Shown piece after piece: positions 1-9,315 of a DNA stretch of 64,000 nucleotides (position 1 is its first letter; every line of letters begins with the position of its first letter). Source of the DNA: Gammaproteobacteria bacterium (GTDB lineage: Bacteria; Pseudomonadota; Gammaproteobacteria; S012-40). The translations under genes were made by a program, and so were the position numbers. The stretch spans positions 186,001 to 250,000 of the forward strand of contig JAOUMY010000001.1 of assembly GCA_029881255.1 (NCBI GenBank). The letters run 5' to 3'. Under the pieces are notes generated by a model. That model searched no databases and was not told where the DNA came from. It saw only the letters and a list, made by a program, of their open reading frames with translations.

Positions 1-2
1 CG

Positions 3-2378
3 CAAGAGGTCGCACGCCGGTTTGCGCCACGGGTCTTATTGGCTGACGAAGTAGGACTAGGAAAAACTATTGAAGCGGGCATGATACTCCATCAACAGTT
101 ATTAACTGGCCTTTGCAAGAGAGTATTAATCGTCGTACCTGATCCCCTGGTAAATCAGTGGTTGGTGGAATTGATCAGGCGTTTTAACCTTCGCTTTAGC
201 ATCTTTGACGAAGAACGATGCATTGCGCTGGAAGAGAGTAGTGAAATTGCCAACCCGTTTCAAAACGAACAACTCGTTATCTGCAGCATAGATTTTCTGA
301 CTGATTCCACTCACCGTCACGAGCAGTTACTGGATGGCCAATGGGATATGATGGTAGTAGATGAAGCACACCACCTGGAATGGACACCTGAAAAATCGAG
401 CCCTAAATACCAAATCGTTGAAGCGTTAAGTCGTGTGTCCAAAGGCGTGTTATTACTTACAGCAACTCCAGAGCAGCTGGGCAAGAATGCGCATTTTGCC
501 CGTCTACGCTTGTTAGACCCGGCACGTTTTCACAGCATAGAAGCTTTCGAAGAAGAACAGCGACACTATGCACCCGTCGCCAGTCTGATTGAAAAACTCA
601 TCGATGGTGAGAAGATAGAAAATAGCGCACTCGATGCCTTGCGAAAAATATTCAATGACGAAAACATTTTGCCAGCAGAGTTAAACTCGGCGACCGACGA
701 ACAACGACTGGCAATATTAAATAAACTATTAGACACTCATGGAACGGGGCGGATTCTCTTTCGCAACACACGCCATGCCATAAAAGGATTTCCTGAACGA
801 AAACTGCACGCCTATCCTTTGGAGCTTCCGGCGGAGTACCGTGAACCATTGGCGGAAATCGTAAACTCGGGTATTACAAACCCGCAATTATTTCTCAGCC
901 CGGAGCGCTTATTCCAACAAGTACGGCAACATCCACATTGGACTGACTTCGATCCACGCATAGACTGGCTTTGCACACGCTTGCGCACAATCAGGCCTGA
1001 AAAATGTTTATTGATTACGGCGAACAAGCAAACCGCACTAGAACTAGCGCAGGCCTTGCGCGAACGCGAAGGAATAATCGCCGGCGTTTTTCATGAGGAT
1101 CTTAGCATCATCGAGCGTGATCGGGCCGCCACGTTTTTCGCCGATACAGAAGGGTCACAGCTATTGATTTGTTCCGAAATTGGCAGCGAAGGTCGCAATT
1201 TTCAATTCGCACATCATCTGGTGTTATTCGATTTGCCTTTCGTTCCCGATTTACTCGAGCAACGCATTGGTCGCCTTGATCGTATCGGACAGCGTCATAC
1301 GATAAATATTCATGTTCCCTATCTCAACGATACTGCGCAAGCCTATATGTATCGCTGGTATCACGAAGGATTGAATGCCTTTGAACAAATCTGTCATGTC
1401 GGCCAAACCATATTTGATGAGTTAGGCGATACTTTGCTGCAGGGTTTACATCAAATCGATACTAATCAGGATTTCGACCTGCTTATCCAAACCTCACGCG
1501 ACATGTATCAGAAATACACGCATGAACTCCATGCGGGCAGAGACAAACTGCTTGAATTCAATTCATGCCGCAGCGATGTGGCCGAAAATCTGATATCGAC
1601 AATTAAGAAGCTGGAAGCTCCCGAACGTATACAAGACTTTATGGAGCTCATATTCGATTGCTTTGGCGTAGAAATAGAGGACCATATCGAGAATTGCTTT
1701 ATTCTTCGCCCTAACCCGCATATGCCGGTTGTTGCCTTTCCAGAGCTTCCCGAAGATGGTGTAACCATCAGCTATGACCGAAATACCGCACTGCATCACG
1801 AAAACGTGCAGTTTATTAGCTGGGAACACCCGATGGTATTGGGCGCAATGGATATGATACTGACCCAAGAACTGGGCAATACCTGCGTTGCTGCACTAGA
1901 AACGAAAGTGGTACCTCGCGGTACCTTGCTAACCGAGTGTTTTTTCCGCGTAGAAAGCGAGAGAGAAGAGATTCAGGCGACCATGCCTCCTCAATTGTTC
2001 CGAGTTCTGATAGATCATCGCGGTAAGCAACACGATGAAAAGCTCGGCTTTCGTGAAATCTCAGAAAACCTGCAAAGTGTCGATGCCAACACCGCAAAGA
2101 AAATCATTGAGTCTCAGAGGGAAAAACTACGGGACATGATAGACCGCAGCAGTAACATCGCAAATAATGCACTGCCAGACCTACTCGCCCGAAGTATGAA
2201 GCGCCTACGTAATATATATAGCGACGAGGCAAACCGCCTACGCGATCTGGGAAAACACAATCCCAGTGTGCGAGAGGAAGAAATTCGCTATTACGAAGAA
2301 CGGTTAGCCATAGCCGAATCCGTTATCGATAATGCGATGTTACAACTTGATGCGGTTCGCGTCTTAGTTACGACGTAA
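3..2378 (+). CDS. rapA: RNA polymerase-associated protein RapA (5' truncated by window edge)
   Basis: This is a Swi2/Snf2-family ATPase that binds RNA polymerase and helps it recycle from post-termination complexes. The frame is open to the left edge, and residues before the first in-window TTG (position 39) still match the family (ARRFAPRVLLADE), so about 180 N-terminal residues lie outside the window. Visible motifs are Walker A (DEVGLGKT), the DEAHH box, the LLTATPEQLG motif III region, and the helicase C-terminal motifs GSEGRNFQ and QRIGRLDRIGQ, followed by the RapA-specific C-terminal region. About 791 residues are present, against roughly 970 in E. coli. The gene converges on the cold-shock gene with an 11-base gap. 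Identity is secure because similarity continues to the C-terminus. Confidence 0.96.
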   Translation, partial: QEVARRFAPRVLLADEVGLGKTIEAGMILHQQLLTGLCKRVLIVVPDPLVNQWLVELIRRFNLRFSIFDEERCIALEESSEIANPFQNEQLVICSIDFLTDSTHRHEQLLDGQWDMMVVDEAHHLEWTPEKSSPKYQIVEALSRVSKGVLLLTATPEQLGKNAHFARLRLLDPARFHSIEAFEEEQRHYAPVASLIEKLIDGEKIENSALDALRKIFNDENILPAELNSATDEQRLAILNKLLDTHGTGRILFRNTRHAIKGFPERKLHAYPLELPAEYREPLAEIVNSGITNPQLFLSPERLFQQVRQHPHWTDFDPRIDWLCTRLRTIRPEKCLLITANKQTALELAQALREREGIIAGVFHEDLSIIERDRAATFFADTEGSQLLICSEIGSEGRNFQFAHHLVLFDLPFVPDLLEQRIGRLDRIGQRHTINIHVPYLNDTAQAYMYRWYHEGLNAFEQICHVGQTIFDELGDTLLQGLHQIDTNQDFDLLIQTSRDMYQKYTHELHAGRDKLLEFNSCRSDVAENLISTIKKLEAPERIQDFMELIFDCFGVEIEDHIENCFILRPNPHMPVVAFPELPEDGVTISYDRNTALHHENVQFISWEHPMVLGAMDMILTQELGNTCVAALETKVVPRGTLLTECFFRVESEREEIQATMPPQLFRVLIDHRGKQHDEKLGFREISENLQSVDANTAKKIIESQREKLRDMIDRSSNIANNALPDLLARSMKRLRNIYSDEANRLRDLGKHNPSVREEEIRYYEERLAIAESVIDNAMLQLDAVRVLVTT

Positions 2379-2389
2379 GCGCCTTAGCC

Positions 2390-2605
2390 CTAAGCTTCGG
2401 CCGTCGTCACAGATACAGACGTTGCAGCCAGACCCTTGGGGCCTTTTTCCGCTTCAAACGCAACAGGTTGTCCTTCGTTCAGTGTTTTAAAACCTTCGGA
2501 CTGAATCACTGAGAAGTGTACAAACACATCTTCACTGCCATCATCCGGAGCAATAAAACCAAAACCCTTGGTATTGTTAAACCATTTAACGGTACCAGTA
2601 GCCAT
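2390..2605 (-). CDS. Cold-shock domain protein (CspA family)
   Basis: This is a 71-residue single cold-shock domain, an OB-fold that binds single-stranded RNA or DNA and acts as an RNA chaperone in the cytoplasm. RNP1 (KGFGFI, about residues 13-18) and RNP2 (VFVHF, about 28-32) are intact, and the N-terminus GTVKWFN is typical. The length matches the family. The gene is transcribed toward rapA. It is preceded by a 462-base intergenic region that is AT-rich and carries a DnaA-box cluster. The paralogue type (CspA, CspD, CspE and so on) cannot be decided from sequence alone, so no symbol is given. Confidence 0.93.
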   Translation of the reverse strand: MATGTVKWFNNTKGFGFIAPDDGSEDVFVHFSVIQSEGFKTLNEGQPVAFEAEKGPKGLAATSVSVTTAEA

Positions 2606-3067
2606 GCCTTACTCCACAAAATTCCCTTGAATACCTTCGGCACTCAAGCACCAGAGAAAACACGGCTCGTCCCGACACATGGTGCAACAACCGAAGCCGA
2701 CTGAGTATAGCAGCGTTTGTTTCGTAAAGACTACCGGCAATTAGCATAGGCAACTCTGAAATGCTGCTAACTTTGACGCGAGGCTGTCAATCAACCGACA
2801 TCTATCAATCAAGCTATTCACAGTTTCAAAAGGCCGTCAACACCAGAAAATTTCTTTTTTGCATCTTTCTGTCGTGCAACGATAACAAAATAAATTTCAA
2901 TGAAAACAATATGTTAGACCATGATCAAGAAACGAGCAATTTAACAGCAAGATAGATGTAATAAGGCTTCCCGTGGGTTCTCCGCAACTAATCCACATAG
3001 TTATCCACAGGCTCTGTGGATAAAGAAATTTAATGTGTCAGAATATTGTATTCTCTTGATAGCGTCG
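2606..3067. other. AT-rich intergenic region upstream of the cold-shock gene
   Basis: This is a 462-base non-coding stretch between the cold-shock gene and the TerB-like gene, both on the minus strand. It should contain the cold-shock promoter and a long leader, as is usual for csp mRNAs. The part from about 2780 to 2960 is strongly AT-rich, and the right end holds a cluster of DnaA-box-like 9-mers (listed separately). The short open frames inside it have no recognisable product or convincing ribosome-binding site. Confidence 0.6.
2989..3023. promoter_or_regulatory. DnaA-box triplet (site 1)
   Basis: Three boxes are visible. TAATCCACA at 2989-2997 has one mismatch to TTATCCACA. A perfect TTATCCACA lies at 3001-3009, and a perfect inverted TGTGGATAA lies at 3015-3023. 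The spacings are 3 and 5 bases. The two perfect boxes form a 10-bp inverted repeat around a 3-base centre. The element sits in the csp upstream region, 45 bases from the end of the TerB-like gene. An array with the same spacing lies upstream of priA. DnaA binding is inferred from the E. coli consensus. Confidence 0.65.
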
Positions 3068-3520
3068 TTAGTGTTGGCTCACTCGCAATTTTGTCGCAAC
3101 AAAATCCGAGTGGCGTACATACAATAATTCAGCAATTTTACGAATGGTGTGGTCTTCATACGCATCGAGTGTGTTATCAGCGTAGGCAACTTTCCATAGC
3201 AGTTCGATGATTTGTACTTTTTGCTCGTATGAATAATGATCATTAATCAGTCTTGTAAACTGATGATAATCGATAGCGTCAGTGGCTTCTTCTGCGGCAA
3301 GTGCCAAAAGCGTATTTGCTTCTGTCTCACTGAGTAAAAAAAGCTCGGACAATGCTCGGTGCATAGTCTGTTGTTCAATCGGGTGTTCCTCATCATCACT
3401 ATTCATGACTTCGACGAGCAATGCCGCCGTAGCGAGCTGAATCCGATGAGCCGGGTCGGAACCACTCCCGCCCTCGAAGGAAATATTGTCTTCGAAAAAT
3501 CGTTTCAGCTTGCTCAGCAT
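3068..3520 (-). CDS. TerB-like protein (tellurite-resistance TerB / COG4103 type)
   Basis: I start this at the ATG at 3520 (MLSKLKRFFED...), giving 150 residues. The longer open frame would overlap the upstream RRM gene, and this ATG lies 22 bases after that gene's stop. The protein is acidic and helical throughout. It has the typical TerB layout: an N-terminal block (HRIQLATAALLVEVMNSD) and a C-terminal block (KVQIIELLWKVAYADNTLDAYED) with conserved acidic residues that may bind metal. The biochemical role of stand-alone TerB-like proteins is not known. Short spacing to the RRM gene suggests a two-gene operon. Confidence 0.75.
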   Translation of the reverse strand: MLSKLKRFFEDNISFEGGSGSDPAHRIQLATAALLVEVMNSDDEEHPIEQQTMHRALSELFLLSETEANTLLALAAEEATDAIDYHQFTRLINDHYSYEQKVQIIELLWKVAYADNTLDAYEDHTIRKIAELLYVRHSDFVATKLRVSQH

Positions 3521-3542
3521 TCCGGCTTTCCCGTCGGATCGA

Positions 3543-4013
3543 CTATTCCTTTGCCTCGGCAACTTTAATAGTGCGACCAAAAAACTCCTTGCCATCTAAA
3601 GCACTCGCCGCCTTATCCGCGTCCTGCCCAGACATTTCGACAAAACCATAGCCTTTTGGCTTGCGGGTATTTCGATCCGTGGCAATTCGAACATTGACAA
3701 CATTGCCATACTCGGAAAATAACTTGGTCAACGCCCCGCGATTGGCTTTAAATGCCAGATTTCCCACATATAAGGTTTTAGTATCGCCACTCGTTTGTTT
3801 CGCAGCAACAGTACTGCTACGACGAATCGGTCCAGGCTTCGCGGTCTTTCCAGCACTTGCCGAAGGCAATGCTACCGACAATATGGCGGCGACGAGCACG
3901 GCTGCAAACGCCCCTGACACAAAACTACTACTATCCAGTGACAGCGTTGGGGCCAAGAAAAAGCCGGCAACAGCCACAACCACAAAAGAAACTATCAAGC
4001 TGATCATATTCAT
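3543..4013 (-). CDS. Membrane-anchored RRM RNA-binding protein
   Basis: This is a 156-residue protein with two predicted membrane helices (about residues 4-22 and 33-50), a basic linker, and one RNA-recognition motif at about 78-154. RNP2 (LYVGNL, 81-86) and RNP1 (KGYGFVEM, 120-127) are intact, including the aromatic residues that stack on RNA. The sequence therefore indicates a single-RRM protein tethered to the inner membrane with the RNA-binding domain probably in the cytoplasm. Most bacterial single-RRM proteins are soluble. The target RNA is unknown. It probably forms an operon with the downstream TerB-like gene. Confidence 0.85.
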   Translation of the reverse strand: MNMISLIVSFVVVAVAGFFLAPTLSLDSSSFVSGAFAAVLVAAILSVALPSASAGKTAKPGPIRRSSTVAAKQTSGDTKTLYVGNLAFKANRGALTKLFSEYGNVVNVRIATDRNTRKPKGYGFVEMSGQDADKAASALDGKEFFGRTIKVAEAKE

Positions 4014-4237
4014 GTTTTACATGCCATAGTTAAGAATGGCCGCGTATACACCTTGTTAAACACTTGAGGAAACCGGGATTTACCTGAGCAGATATGAAAC
4101 TGGCACGGCTACGCGACAAATTGAAAAAACAGCCATATTGGCTCGACTGAGTGCCGAAGTGTAACTGAAAGCCGTCACCAATACCACGCACAATCCCTTT
4201 TTCTAACGAGAACCAGACGTTGCCGGCTTTTGCCCGT

Positions 4238-4243
4238 TATAAT
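4238..4243 (+). promoter_or_regulatory. Candidate -10 element for the acyl-CoA ligase gene
   Basis: A perfect TATAAT lies 38 bases before the ligase ATG in the region between the divergent RRM gene and the ligase gene. No good -35 hexamer is seen at 16-18 bases upstream, so only the -10 is proposed. Confidence 0.4.
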
Positions 4244-4280
4244 GCGCAACATGACTATGCTATGACCTGGTGACGCTCAC

Positions 4281-5864
4281 ATGGATCACACAAAATTCGA
4301 TATTCAGCAAGCCATAACCGCACTGTTACGCCAAACAACAGATCGTTATGGAGAACAGACTGCCATTTTTGATGCGGAAACGAAAATCTCTTTCCGGGAA
4401 TTTGACGATCTCAGCACGCAAGTAGCTTATTCCCTGACCTATATTGGCATAAAACCGGGAGACCGGGTGGCGCTATATTTCGTAAATAGCGCGGAATTCG
4501 CCATCAACTATATTGGTATCGTGAAAGCAGGCGCCGTTGTCGTTCCTATCAATTTACTGTTAACCCCAGTAGAGATTGCCTTCATATTAAATGACTGTAG
4601 CGCCAGTGCGTTGATATATCACGAAAGCCTGCGTGAGCGGGTTCGAGATACCCAATCCTTAGTCACAGACAAGTTGCACTTTGTTTCGTCTTCCAGTCAA
4701 TTGGCCGAAAACACAGATATTGCGCAGCATGTATTCGCTGCGCACCAGAAAAAACCTGGCGAATTTCAAGTTGATCCCCACCGGGATCTGGTGTGCATAC
4801 TTTACACGTCAGGCACCACAGGAAAGCCCAAAGGGGCCATGTTGACTCATCGTAATCTGTCGAGTAACACCACTGCAGCTTTTACCGCTTTGGGACTCGA
4901 ATCAGGTAAAGACAGACTGTTGGTGGTCCTGCCTATGTTTCACGCCTTCGCTGCAACCGTCGGCATGTTAATGCCGCTATTACACGGGTGCGCATTCATA
5001 CCATTGCCACGCTTTGAGCCAAAACTTCTCGCCGATACGATCAAGATTCATCAGGCCACTATTTTTCTTGGCGTACCAAGTATGTATAACGTTTTACTTC
5101 AGCATGCTGATACAGTCGCCGATGGTTTTTCATCAATATGCCGATGCGTTTCTGGCGGGGCGGCAATGCCAAAGCAATTAATGCGCGATTTTGAAAAACA
5201 ATTCAACGTTCCTGTATACGAAGGCGACGGACCTACTGAATGCTCACCGGTCACCTGCATCAACCCGATCCAGGGCCAACGCAAGATTGCCTCTGTTGGT
5301 CTGCCCATACCCGGCGTGGAAATGTCTATCATGGACGGTAACGGACAGTTTCTTCCCACCAATACAACAGGAGAAATTTGCGTACGTGCACCGAGTGTCA
5401 TGGCTGGATACTGGAAACGCCCGGAAGCAACTGCGGAATCTTTTTTTGGCGATTGGTTTCGAACCGGCGACCTTGGCAACATGGATGAAGACGGCTATTT
5501 CTACATCGTAGACCGCATCAAGGACATGATTATCGTCAACGGCATGAATGTCTACCCACGCGTAGTCGAAGAGGTTCTCTACCAGCACCCTGATATCCGT
5601 GAAGCCGCCGTGATTGGGGAGCCTGACGAGTTGCATGGAGAAAACGTCGTTGCACACATCGTCCCCAAGGAAGGCAAGACCTTAACAGCAAGCGATGTTC
5701 GATCGTTTTGTCGAGACAAACTTGGGCGCTACCAAATTCCTCGAAAATATTGTTTTCAACCTGAGTTACCCAAAAATGCGGCGGGTAAAATCCTTAAACG
5801 CGAATTGCGCAAACACGGTGAAATCGAACGTGGTATAGACAACCGCGATACCAGCGAAGCCTGA
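4281..5864 (+). CDS. Long-chain fatty-acid--CoA ligase (AMP-forming)
   Basis: This is a 527-residue member of the acyl/aryl-CoA synthetase (ANL) superfamily, which activates a carboxylic acid through an acyl-adenylate and transfers it to CoA. The P-loop-like motif YTSGTTGKPKGAM is near residue 176. The YEGDGPTECSP motif (A5), the GDWFRTGDLG motif containing the ribose-binding Asp, the hinge DRIKDMIIVNGMNVYP and the C-terminal catalytic Lys in KNAAGKILKRELR are all present, so an active enzyme is expected. Medium- or long-chain fatty acid is the likeliest substrate, but specificity cannot be read from sequence. It stands alone, divergent from the RRM gene. Confidence 0.88.
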   Translation: MDHTKFDIQQAITALLRQTTDRYGEQTAIFDAETKISFREFDDLSTQVAYSLTYIGIKPGDRVALYFVNSAEFAINYIGIVKAGAVVVPINLLLTPVEIAFILNDCSASALIYHESLRERVRDTQSLVTDKLHFVSSSSQLAENTDIAQHVFAAHQKKPGEFQVDPHRDLVCILYTSGTTGKPKGAMLTHRNLSSNTTAAFTALGLESGKDRLLVVLPMFHAFAATVGMLMPLLHGCAFIPLPRFEPKLLADTIKIHQATIFLGVPSMYNVLLQHADTVADGFSSICRCVSGGAAMPKQLMRDFEKQFNVPVYEGDGPTECSPVTCINPIQGQRKIASVGLPIPGVEMSIMDGNGQFLPTNTTGEICVRAPSVMAGYWKRPEATAESFFGDWFRTGDLGNMDEDGYFYIVDRIKDMIIVNGMNVYPRVVEEVLYQHPDIREAAVIGEPDELHGENVVAHIVPKEGKTLTASDVRSFCRDKLGRYQIPRKYCFQPELPKNAAGKILKRELRKHGEIERGIDNRDTSEA

Positions 5865-5971
5865 ACAATCGACATACGCTAAAGCTTAAGCCTTGAATTA
5901 GACTGGCATGATGCTCTTTGCTCTGTTATTTTCTTGCGGGAAAAGAAAATGCCAGGCATGGGGTTCAAACA

Positions 5972-7507
5972 ATGATGTCACGAAAGTCTCAAGTACTCGC
6001 CTTTACTCTAATGGCAGTTGTCACTGCTTGTTCCGAAAGCGTTCAGCAGGGTGCACTGTCCTGGAAATTGGTATCTCCGTCACAAGGTGGCACAACTGTA
6101 TCGTCCCCCACCACTAGCGTCGACACTGACGGGAATATACTTCTGACCTGGCTGGAAACAGAAACGCGCGAGGCTGACGGAAATGCCGACATCTTATGTA
6201 CGCGTGCCAATTTGCTAACGCGTCACTACAATAATGGCTCAGGAACCTGGGGAAACACAGCGAATTTGCAAAGCGGTGTATGGCGCCGCACATCTACCAA
6301 AGACACTAATGACGGCACATGGCGTACCCTGTCCAATGTTCTTGCCAGCCAGTTACAGCTTGGAGCCGATGGAAATGGAAATCACATCGCCGTTTGGTTA
6401 CAGGACACGGTTTCTGACTGTGATGCTGCTGCGACTAAAATTGTGAGTATTTATCAAAGTATTTATTCCGCTGAAAACAATACCTGGTCAACACCTGCGC
6501 TACTCGTCGATACGCCTACCCAAAACGCCAGCAACCCAAGTCTTGCGGTGTCTGCACTTGGAACCGCGCTTGCCACCTGGCAGGAAAATGATAGTAGTGG
6601 TCTGGTCACCCTTTCATATGCCAGTCACTTTGACAGCGTCGACACTTGGGGAGCACCTATAATTGTCAGTGGTGACGATGGCGGCACACCCTTAGGCTAT
6701 TATTCCAGTCATGCGCCCAAAGCAGCCTTAGACAGTTCAGACAATGGCGCGGTGATTTGGAGACAGAATGGCAACGGAATTTTTGAGATTTTTGGACGCA
6801 ACTACTCAGCCGCCGATGGCTGGAGCGCTACGCCGGTCAAGCTCAGCAATTCATCAGTAGACGCTACCGATCTGAATATTGCTTCCAATAGCACCAGCAT
6901 TTGGGCTGCGTGGGTAGAACTTGACGCCAATGGTGCGGGACAGATCATCGTGAACAACTTAAATACTGACAGCACCAGCGGCACGTCAACTGCCGTTAAA
7001 GGTGATCTCGCCGCAACAGAAGCGGACGAACGTGAACAACATGCCACTTCTCCAAAACTCGTTGTGGACGGAAGCGGCAACGTAACCATCGCCTGGTTAC
7101 AGCGACAAAACTATGATCCCCTGAGCAATCGATGGAATAATAACAGCGCGGTCGCGATATGGAGCAATCGCTACAGCGGGGGCAGTTGGTCAGGCGGTTC
7201 ACCAGTCTTGTTCCAACAAAGACTATCCGCGGAAAGCGTATCAGTCTCACTAAAGGGGTCTGATCCTGTCATCAGCTGGATACAGAACAACGATGCGCTC
7301 GAAAGCCATCCGCAAGCCATTGTTTCCAGCAGATATACAGGCGGAAAATGGAGTGATTTCATAGAAGTTGCAGAGATAAACGAGGCTTCCACTCAGCTTC
7401 ATAGCAAGCACTCAGGTGACCATGTCGTGGATAGCTGGATTCGACTAGACACCGAATCCGCCACTGGCCAACAGAAAGCCAGGATTGAAGTCGCACATAC
7501 ATATTAA
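5972..7507 (+). CDS. Beta-propeller-like lipoprotein of unknown function
   Basis: I place the start at one of the paired ATGs at 5972/5975, because this puts a lipoprotein signal at the N-terminus: a basic MSRKSQ, a hydrophobic stretch, then the lipobox VTAC with Cys near residue 20. The mature part of about 490 residues has six or more imperfect repeats of roughly 50-60 residues. Each contains a segment ending in a small residue followed by W (for example ALATWQE, GAVIWRQ, WAAWVE, ITIAWLQ-like) and a WS/WG turn. This pattern is typical of beta-propeller blades. No catalytic motif is visible. It is probably anchored to the outer membrane. The convergent NERD gene begins 5 bases after its stop. 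Confidence 0.72.
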   Translation: MMSRKSQVLAFTLMAVVTACSESVQQGALSWKLVSPSQGGTTVSSPTTSVDTDGNILLTWLETETREADGNADILCTRANLLTRHYNNGSGTWGNTANLQSGVWRRTSTKDTNDGTWRTLSNVLASQLQLGADGNGNHIAVWLQDTVSDCDAAATKIVSIYQSIYSAENNTWSTPALLVDTPTQNASNPSLAVSALGTALATWQENDSSGLVTLSYASHFDSVDTWGAPIIVSGDDGGTPLGYYSSHAPKAALDSSDNGAVIWRQNGNGIFEIFGRNYSAADGWSATPVKLSNSSVDATDLNIASNSTSIWAAWVELDANGAGQIIVNNLNTDSTSGTSTAVKGDLAATEADEREQHATSPKLVVDGSGNVTIAWLQRQNYDPLSNRWNNNSAVAIWSNRYSGGSWSGGSPVLFQQRLSAESVSVSLKGSDPVISWIQNNDALESHPQAIVSSRYTGGKWSDFIEVAEINEASTQLHSKHSGDHVVDSWIRLDTESATGQQKARIEVAHTY

Positions 7508-7512
7508 AGATA

Positions 7513-8130
7513 TTATGCGGACTGCATTTTATAAACGATGGTTTGACTACTCGACCCCAGACTGCCGACGAAATCTTGCCATACATCTAGTGACGCATCC
7601 TTGTCCACAGGTGCTCGTGCAAAAACACGGGCATCATCGAGCAAACAATCAAGCATAGACACACCTTCCGGTATGCCTTTTGGAAACTCGCCATTATTAG
7701 TGAAAACTACCCGACCAAATACCTTGGCTCCGGGTAATTGGTCTCGCACAGCCTGTACACAAACGCGGTTATAGTACAAAGGATTGGTAAATTTATAGCT
7801 CTTTCCCTCGAAAACCTGCGTCCATTGCTCGATTTTTTCACCGCCAAACAATATTCCCGGGTAGTCTTGTATTTTTAACACCAACACGCGACCCCGAGTA
7901 TAGATACAGAAGTCTATTTGCACGTTACCTTCGACGCCATCAGAAAGCGTAATGTTTTCGACCACTTGTCCGCCAAATGATTTAAGTGCACGCTTAATCC
8001 GACGACGCGTCGCACTTTTACGCATACGGCGCAGCATGAACAGAATCGATAATAGCCCCAATACCGACGCCAGCGCGTAATAAGCACTTTCTTCAGGGGC
8101 CTGTTGAAGGAATTGTATAATTTCTGACAT
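7513..8130 (-). CDS. Membrane-anchored NERD-like protein with altered active-site motif
   Basis: This is a 205-residue protein with one N-terminal membrane helix (about residues 18-34), a basic segment, and a domain resembling NERD (nuclease-related domain) from about 50 to 165. The fold landmarks are visible: an IDFCIYTRG strand and VLVLKIQDYPG. Active NERD and restriction-like nucleases usually carry E-x-K in the second strand. Here the aligned residues read K-x-Q, so nuclease activity is doubtful. The assignment rests on pattern recognition alone. Confidence 0.6.
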   Translation of the reverse strand: MSEIIQFLQQAPEESAYYALASVLGLLSILFMLRRMRKSATRRRIKRALKSFGGQVVENITLSDGVEGNVQIDFCIYTRGRVLVLKIQDYPGILFGGEKIEQWTQVFEGKSYKFTNPLYYNRVCVQAVRDQLPGAKVFGRVVFTNNGEFPKGIPEGVSMLDCLLDDARVFARAPVDKDASLDVWQDFVGSLGSSSQTIVYKMQSA

Positions 8131-8223
8131 TTTTATAAAGGTAGTACATAAATCTGCCTACTACCATGTCGGAATGGCGTCAGAAAAATTAAGTTTTAAA
8201 CGAATAGAAATGAAAACTACGTT

Positions 8224-8433
8224 TTAAGCGATAGCGGTGACAGGGTATAGGACACTCTCGGCTTCTTCGAGAAATTGCGCAAGCTTGCTCAGGCCTTCTC
8301 CTCTAGCGTAAGCGGCAATTTCACCCCAGGCATCTTCGCGAATAATGGATTGCAGAGTAAGACTTCCGGAAGGCAGACGGCTCGCATATGTATCAAGCGC
8401 AATTTCTATAAATTCAAGCGCAGTACCGCTCAT
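8224..8433 (-). CDS. Small conserved-looking hypothetical protein
   Basis: This 69-residue acidic protein is not one I recognise. It is kept as real because a strong ribosome-binding site (GAGGAG) lies about 6 bases before the ATG and the frame fills the gap between neighbours in a gene-dense region. Predicted structure is mostly helical with no membrane segment or signal peptide. It lies 93 bases upstream of the NERD-like gene on the same strand, so the two may share a transcript. Confidence 0.55.
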   Translation of the reverse strand: MSGTALEFIEIALDTYASRLPSGSLTLQSIIREDAWGEIAAYARGEGLSKLAQFLEEAESVLYPVTAIA

Positions 8434-8699
8434 AGGAAGCTCCTCAGTAAAAAAACCACAAGATCAGGCATCACACACAAAATCCATGTGTACGAACCGC
8501 TCTAATTCCACCTTATACAGGTGCAGTTTTCCCACTGATGAGCCGCGCATACAGGCGACTCTGAATTCAAACTGATAATTGTTATTGTTTTGACCGCAAG
8601 CATCATACCCTGCATTTGGTAGGAAATACAACACCGGCATTCAAATAAAAAACCGAGTAGAATCTGTCCCGAAAATTTTTTTCAACCTGTTAGGAAGTC

Positions 8700-9305
8700 A
8701 TGAAACACAAACACGCTAGGACCAGCGTCCCTGTTCACCCATTGATAGCTCGACGCTGGAGCAGCCGGGCTTTTGATCCATCCCGCCCGGTCTCAAGGCC
8801 ACAACTAATGGCATTGTTTGAAGCAGCACGCTGGGCGCCGTCCTGTTTTGGCGATCAACCCTGGCAAATGTTGGCGACTGACTGCTTTGAAACACCCGAT
8901 GCCTGGAAAAAAGCGGTTGAATGCACAGATGAATGGAATCGTTACTGGGTAACACAAGCGCCTTTGATACTCATAGTGACCGCCAACACACTCTTCACTC
9001 TAGAAGATGAAGGCGAAAACCGCTGGGCAGAATACGATACCGGCGCCGCCGTCGAGAATCTGGTATTACAGGCGACAGATATGGGACTAATGTCTAGGCA
9101 GATCGGCGGATTTGATCCCCATAAGACACGCACTTCGTTTAAGATACCGCCCCAATACAATATTTTAAGTTTCATTGCTTTAGGTTATCCCGGCAGTGCC
9201 GATCACCTGACAGACAAACACGAAGCCGATGAAAAGGCGTCGCGGGAGCGCAACGATCTAGAGCAGCACTTCTTTTTAGGTCAATGGGACCAAGGAATCA
9301 AGTAG
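8700..9305 (+). CDS. Nitroreductase family protein
   Basis: This is a 201-residue member of the FMN-dependent nitroreductase superfamily, which are NAD(P)H oxidoreductases acting on nitro compounds, quinones or flavins. The N-terminal basic motif RRWSSRAFDPSRPV, the EAARWAPSCFGDQPW segment that contacts FMN, and the late GAAVENLVLQA helix are all typical. An AGGA ribosome-binding site precedes the ATG. The physiological substrate is unknown. The SulP gene follows after 10 bases, so they probably form an operon. Confidence 0.86.
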   Translation: MKHKHARTSVPVHPLIARRWSSRAFDPSRPVSRPQLMALFEAARWAPSCFGDQPWQMLATDCFETPDAWKKAVECTDEWNRYWVTQAPLILIVTANTLFTLEDEGENRWAEYDTGAAVENLVLQATDMGLMSRQIGGFDPHKTRTSFKIPPQYNILSFIALGYPGSADHLTDKHEADEKASRERNDLEQHFFLGQWDQGIK

Positions 9306-9315
9306 ACAAATCACT

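Noticed and set aside
2606-3067. Site 1 as the chromosomal replication origin
   Set aside because: There is an AT-rich tract and DnaA boxes, but only three boxes, and none of the usual oriC neighbours (dnaA, dnaN, mnmG, rpmH) are present.
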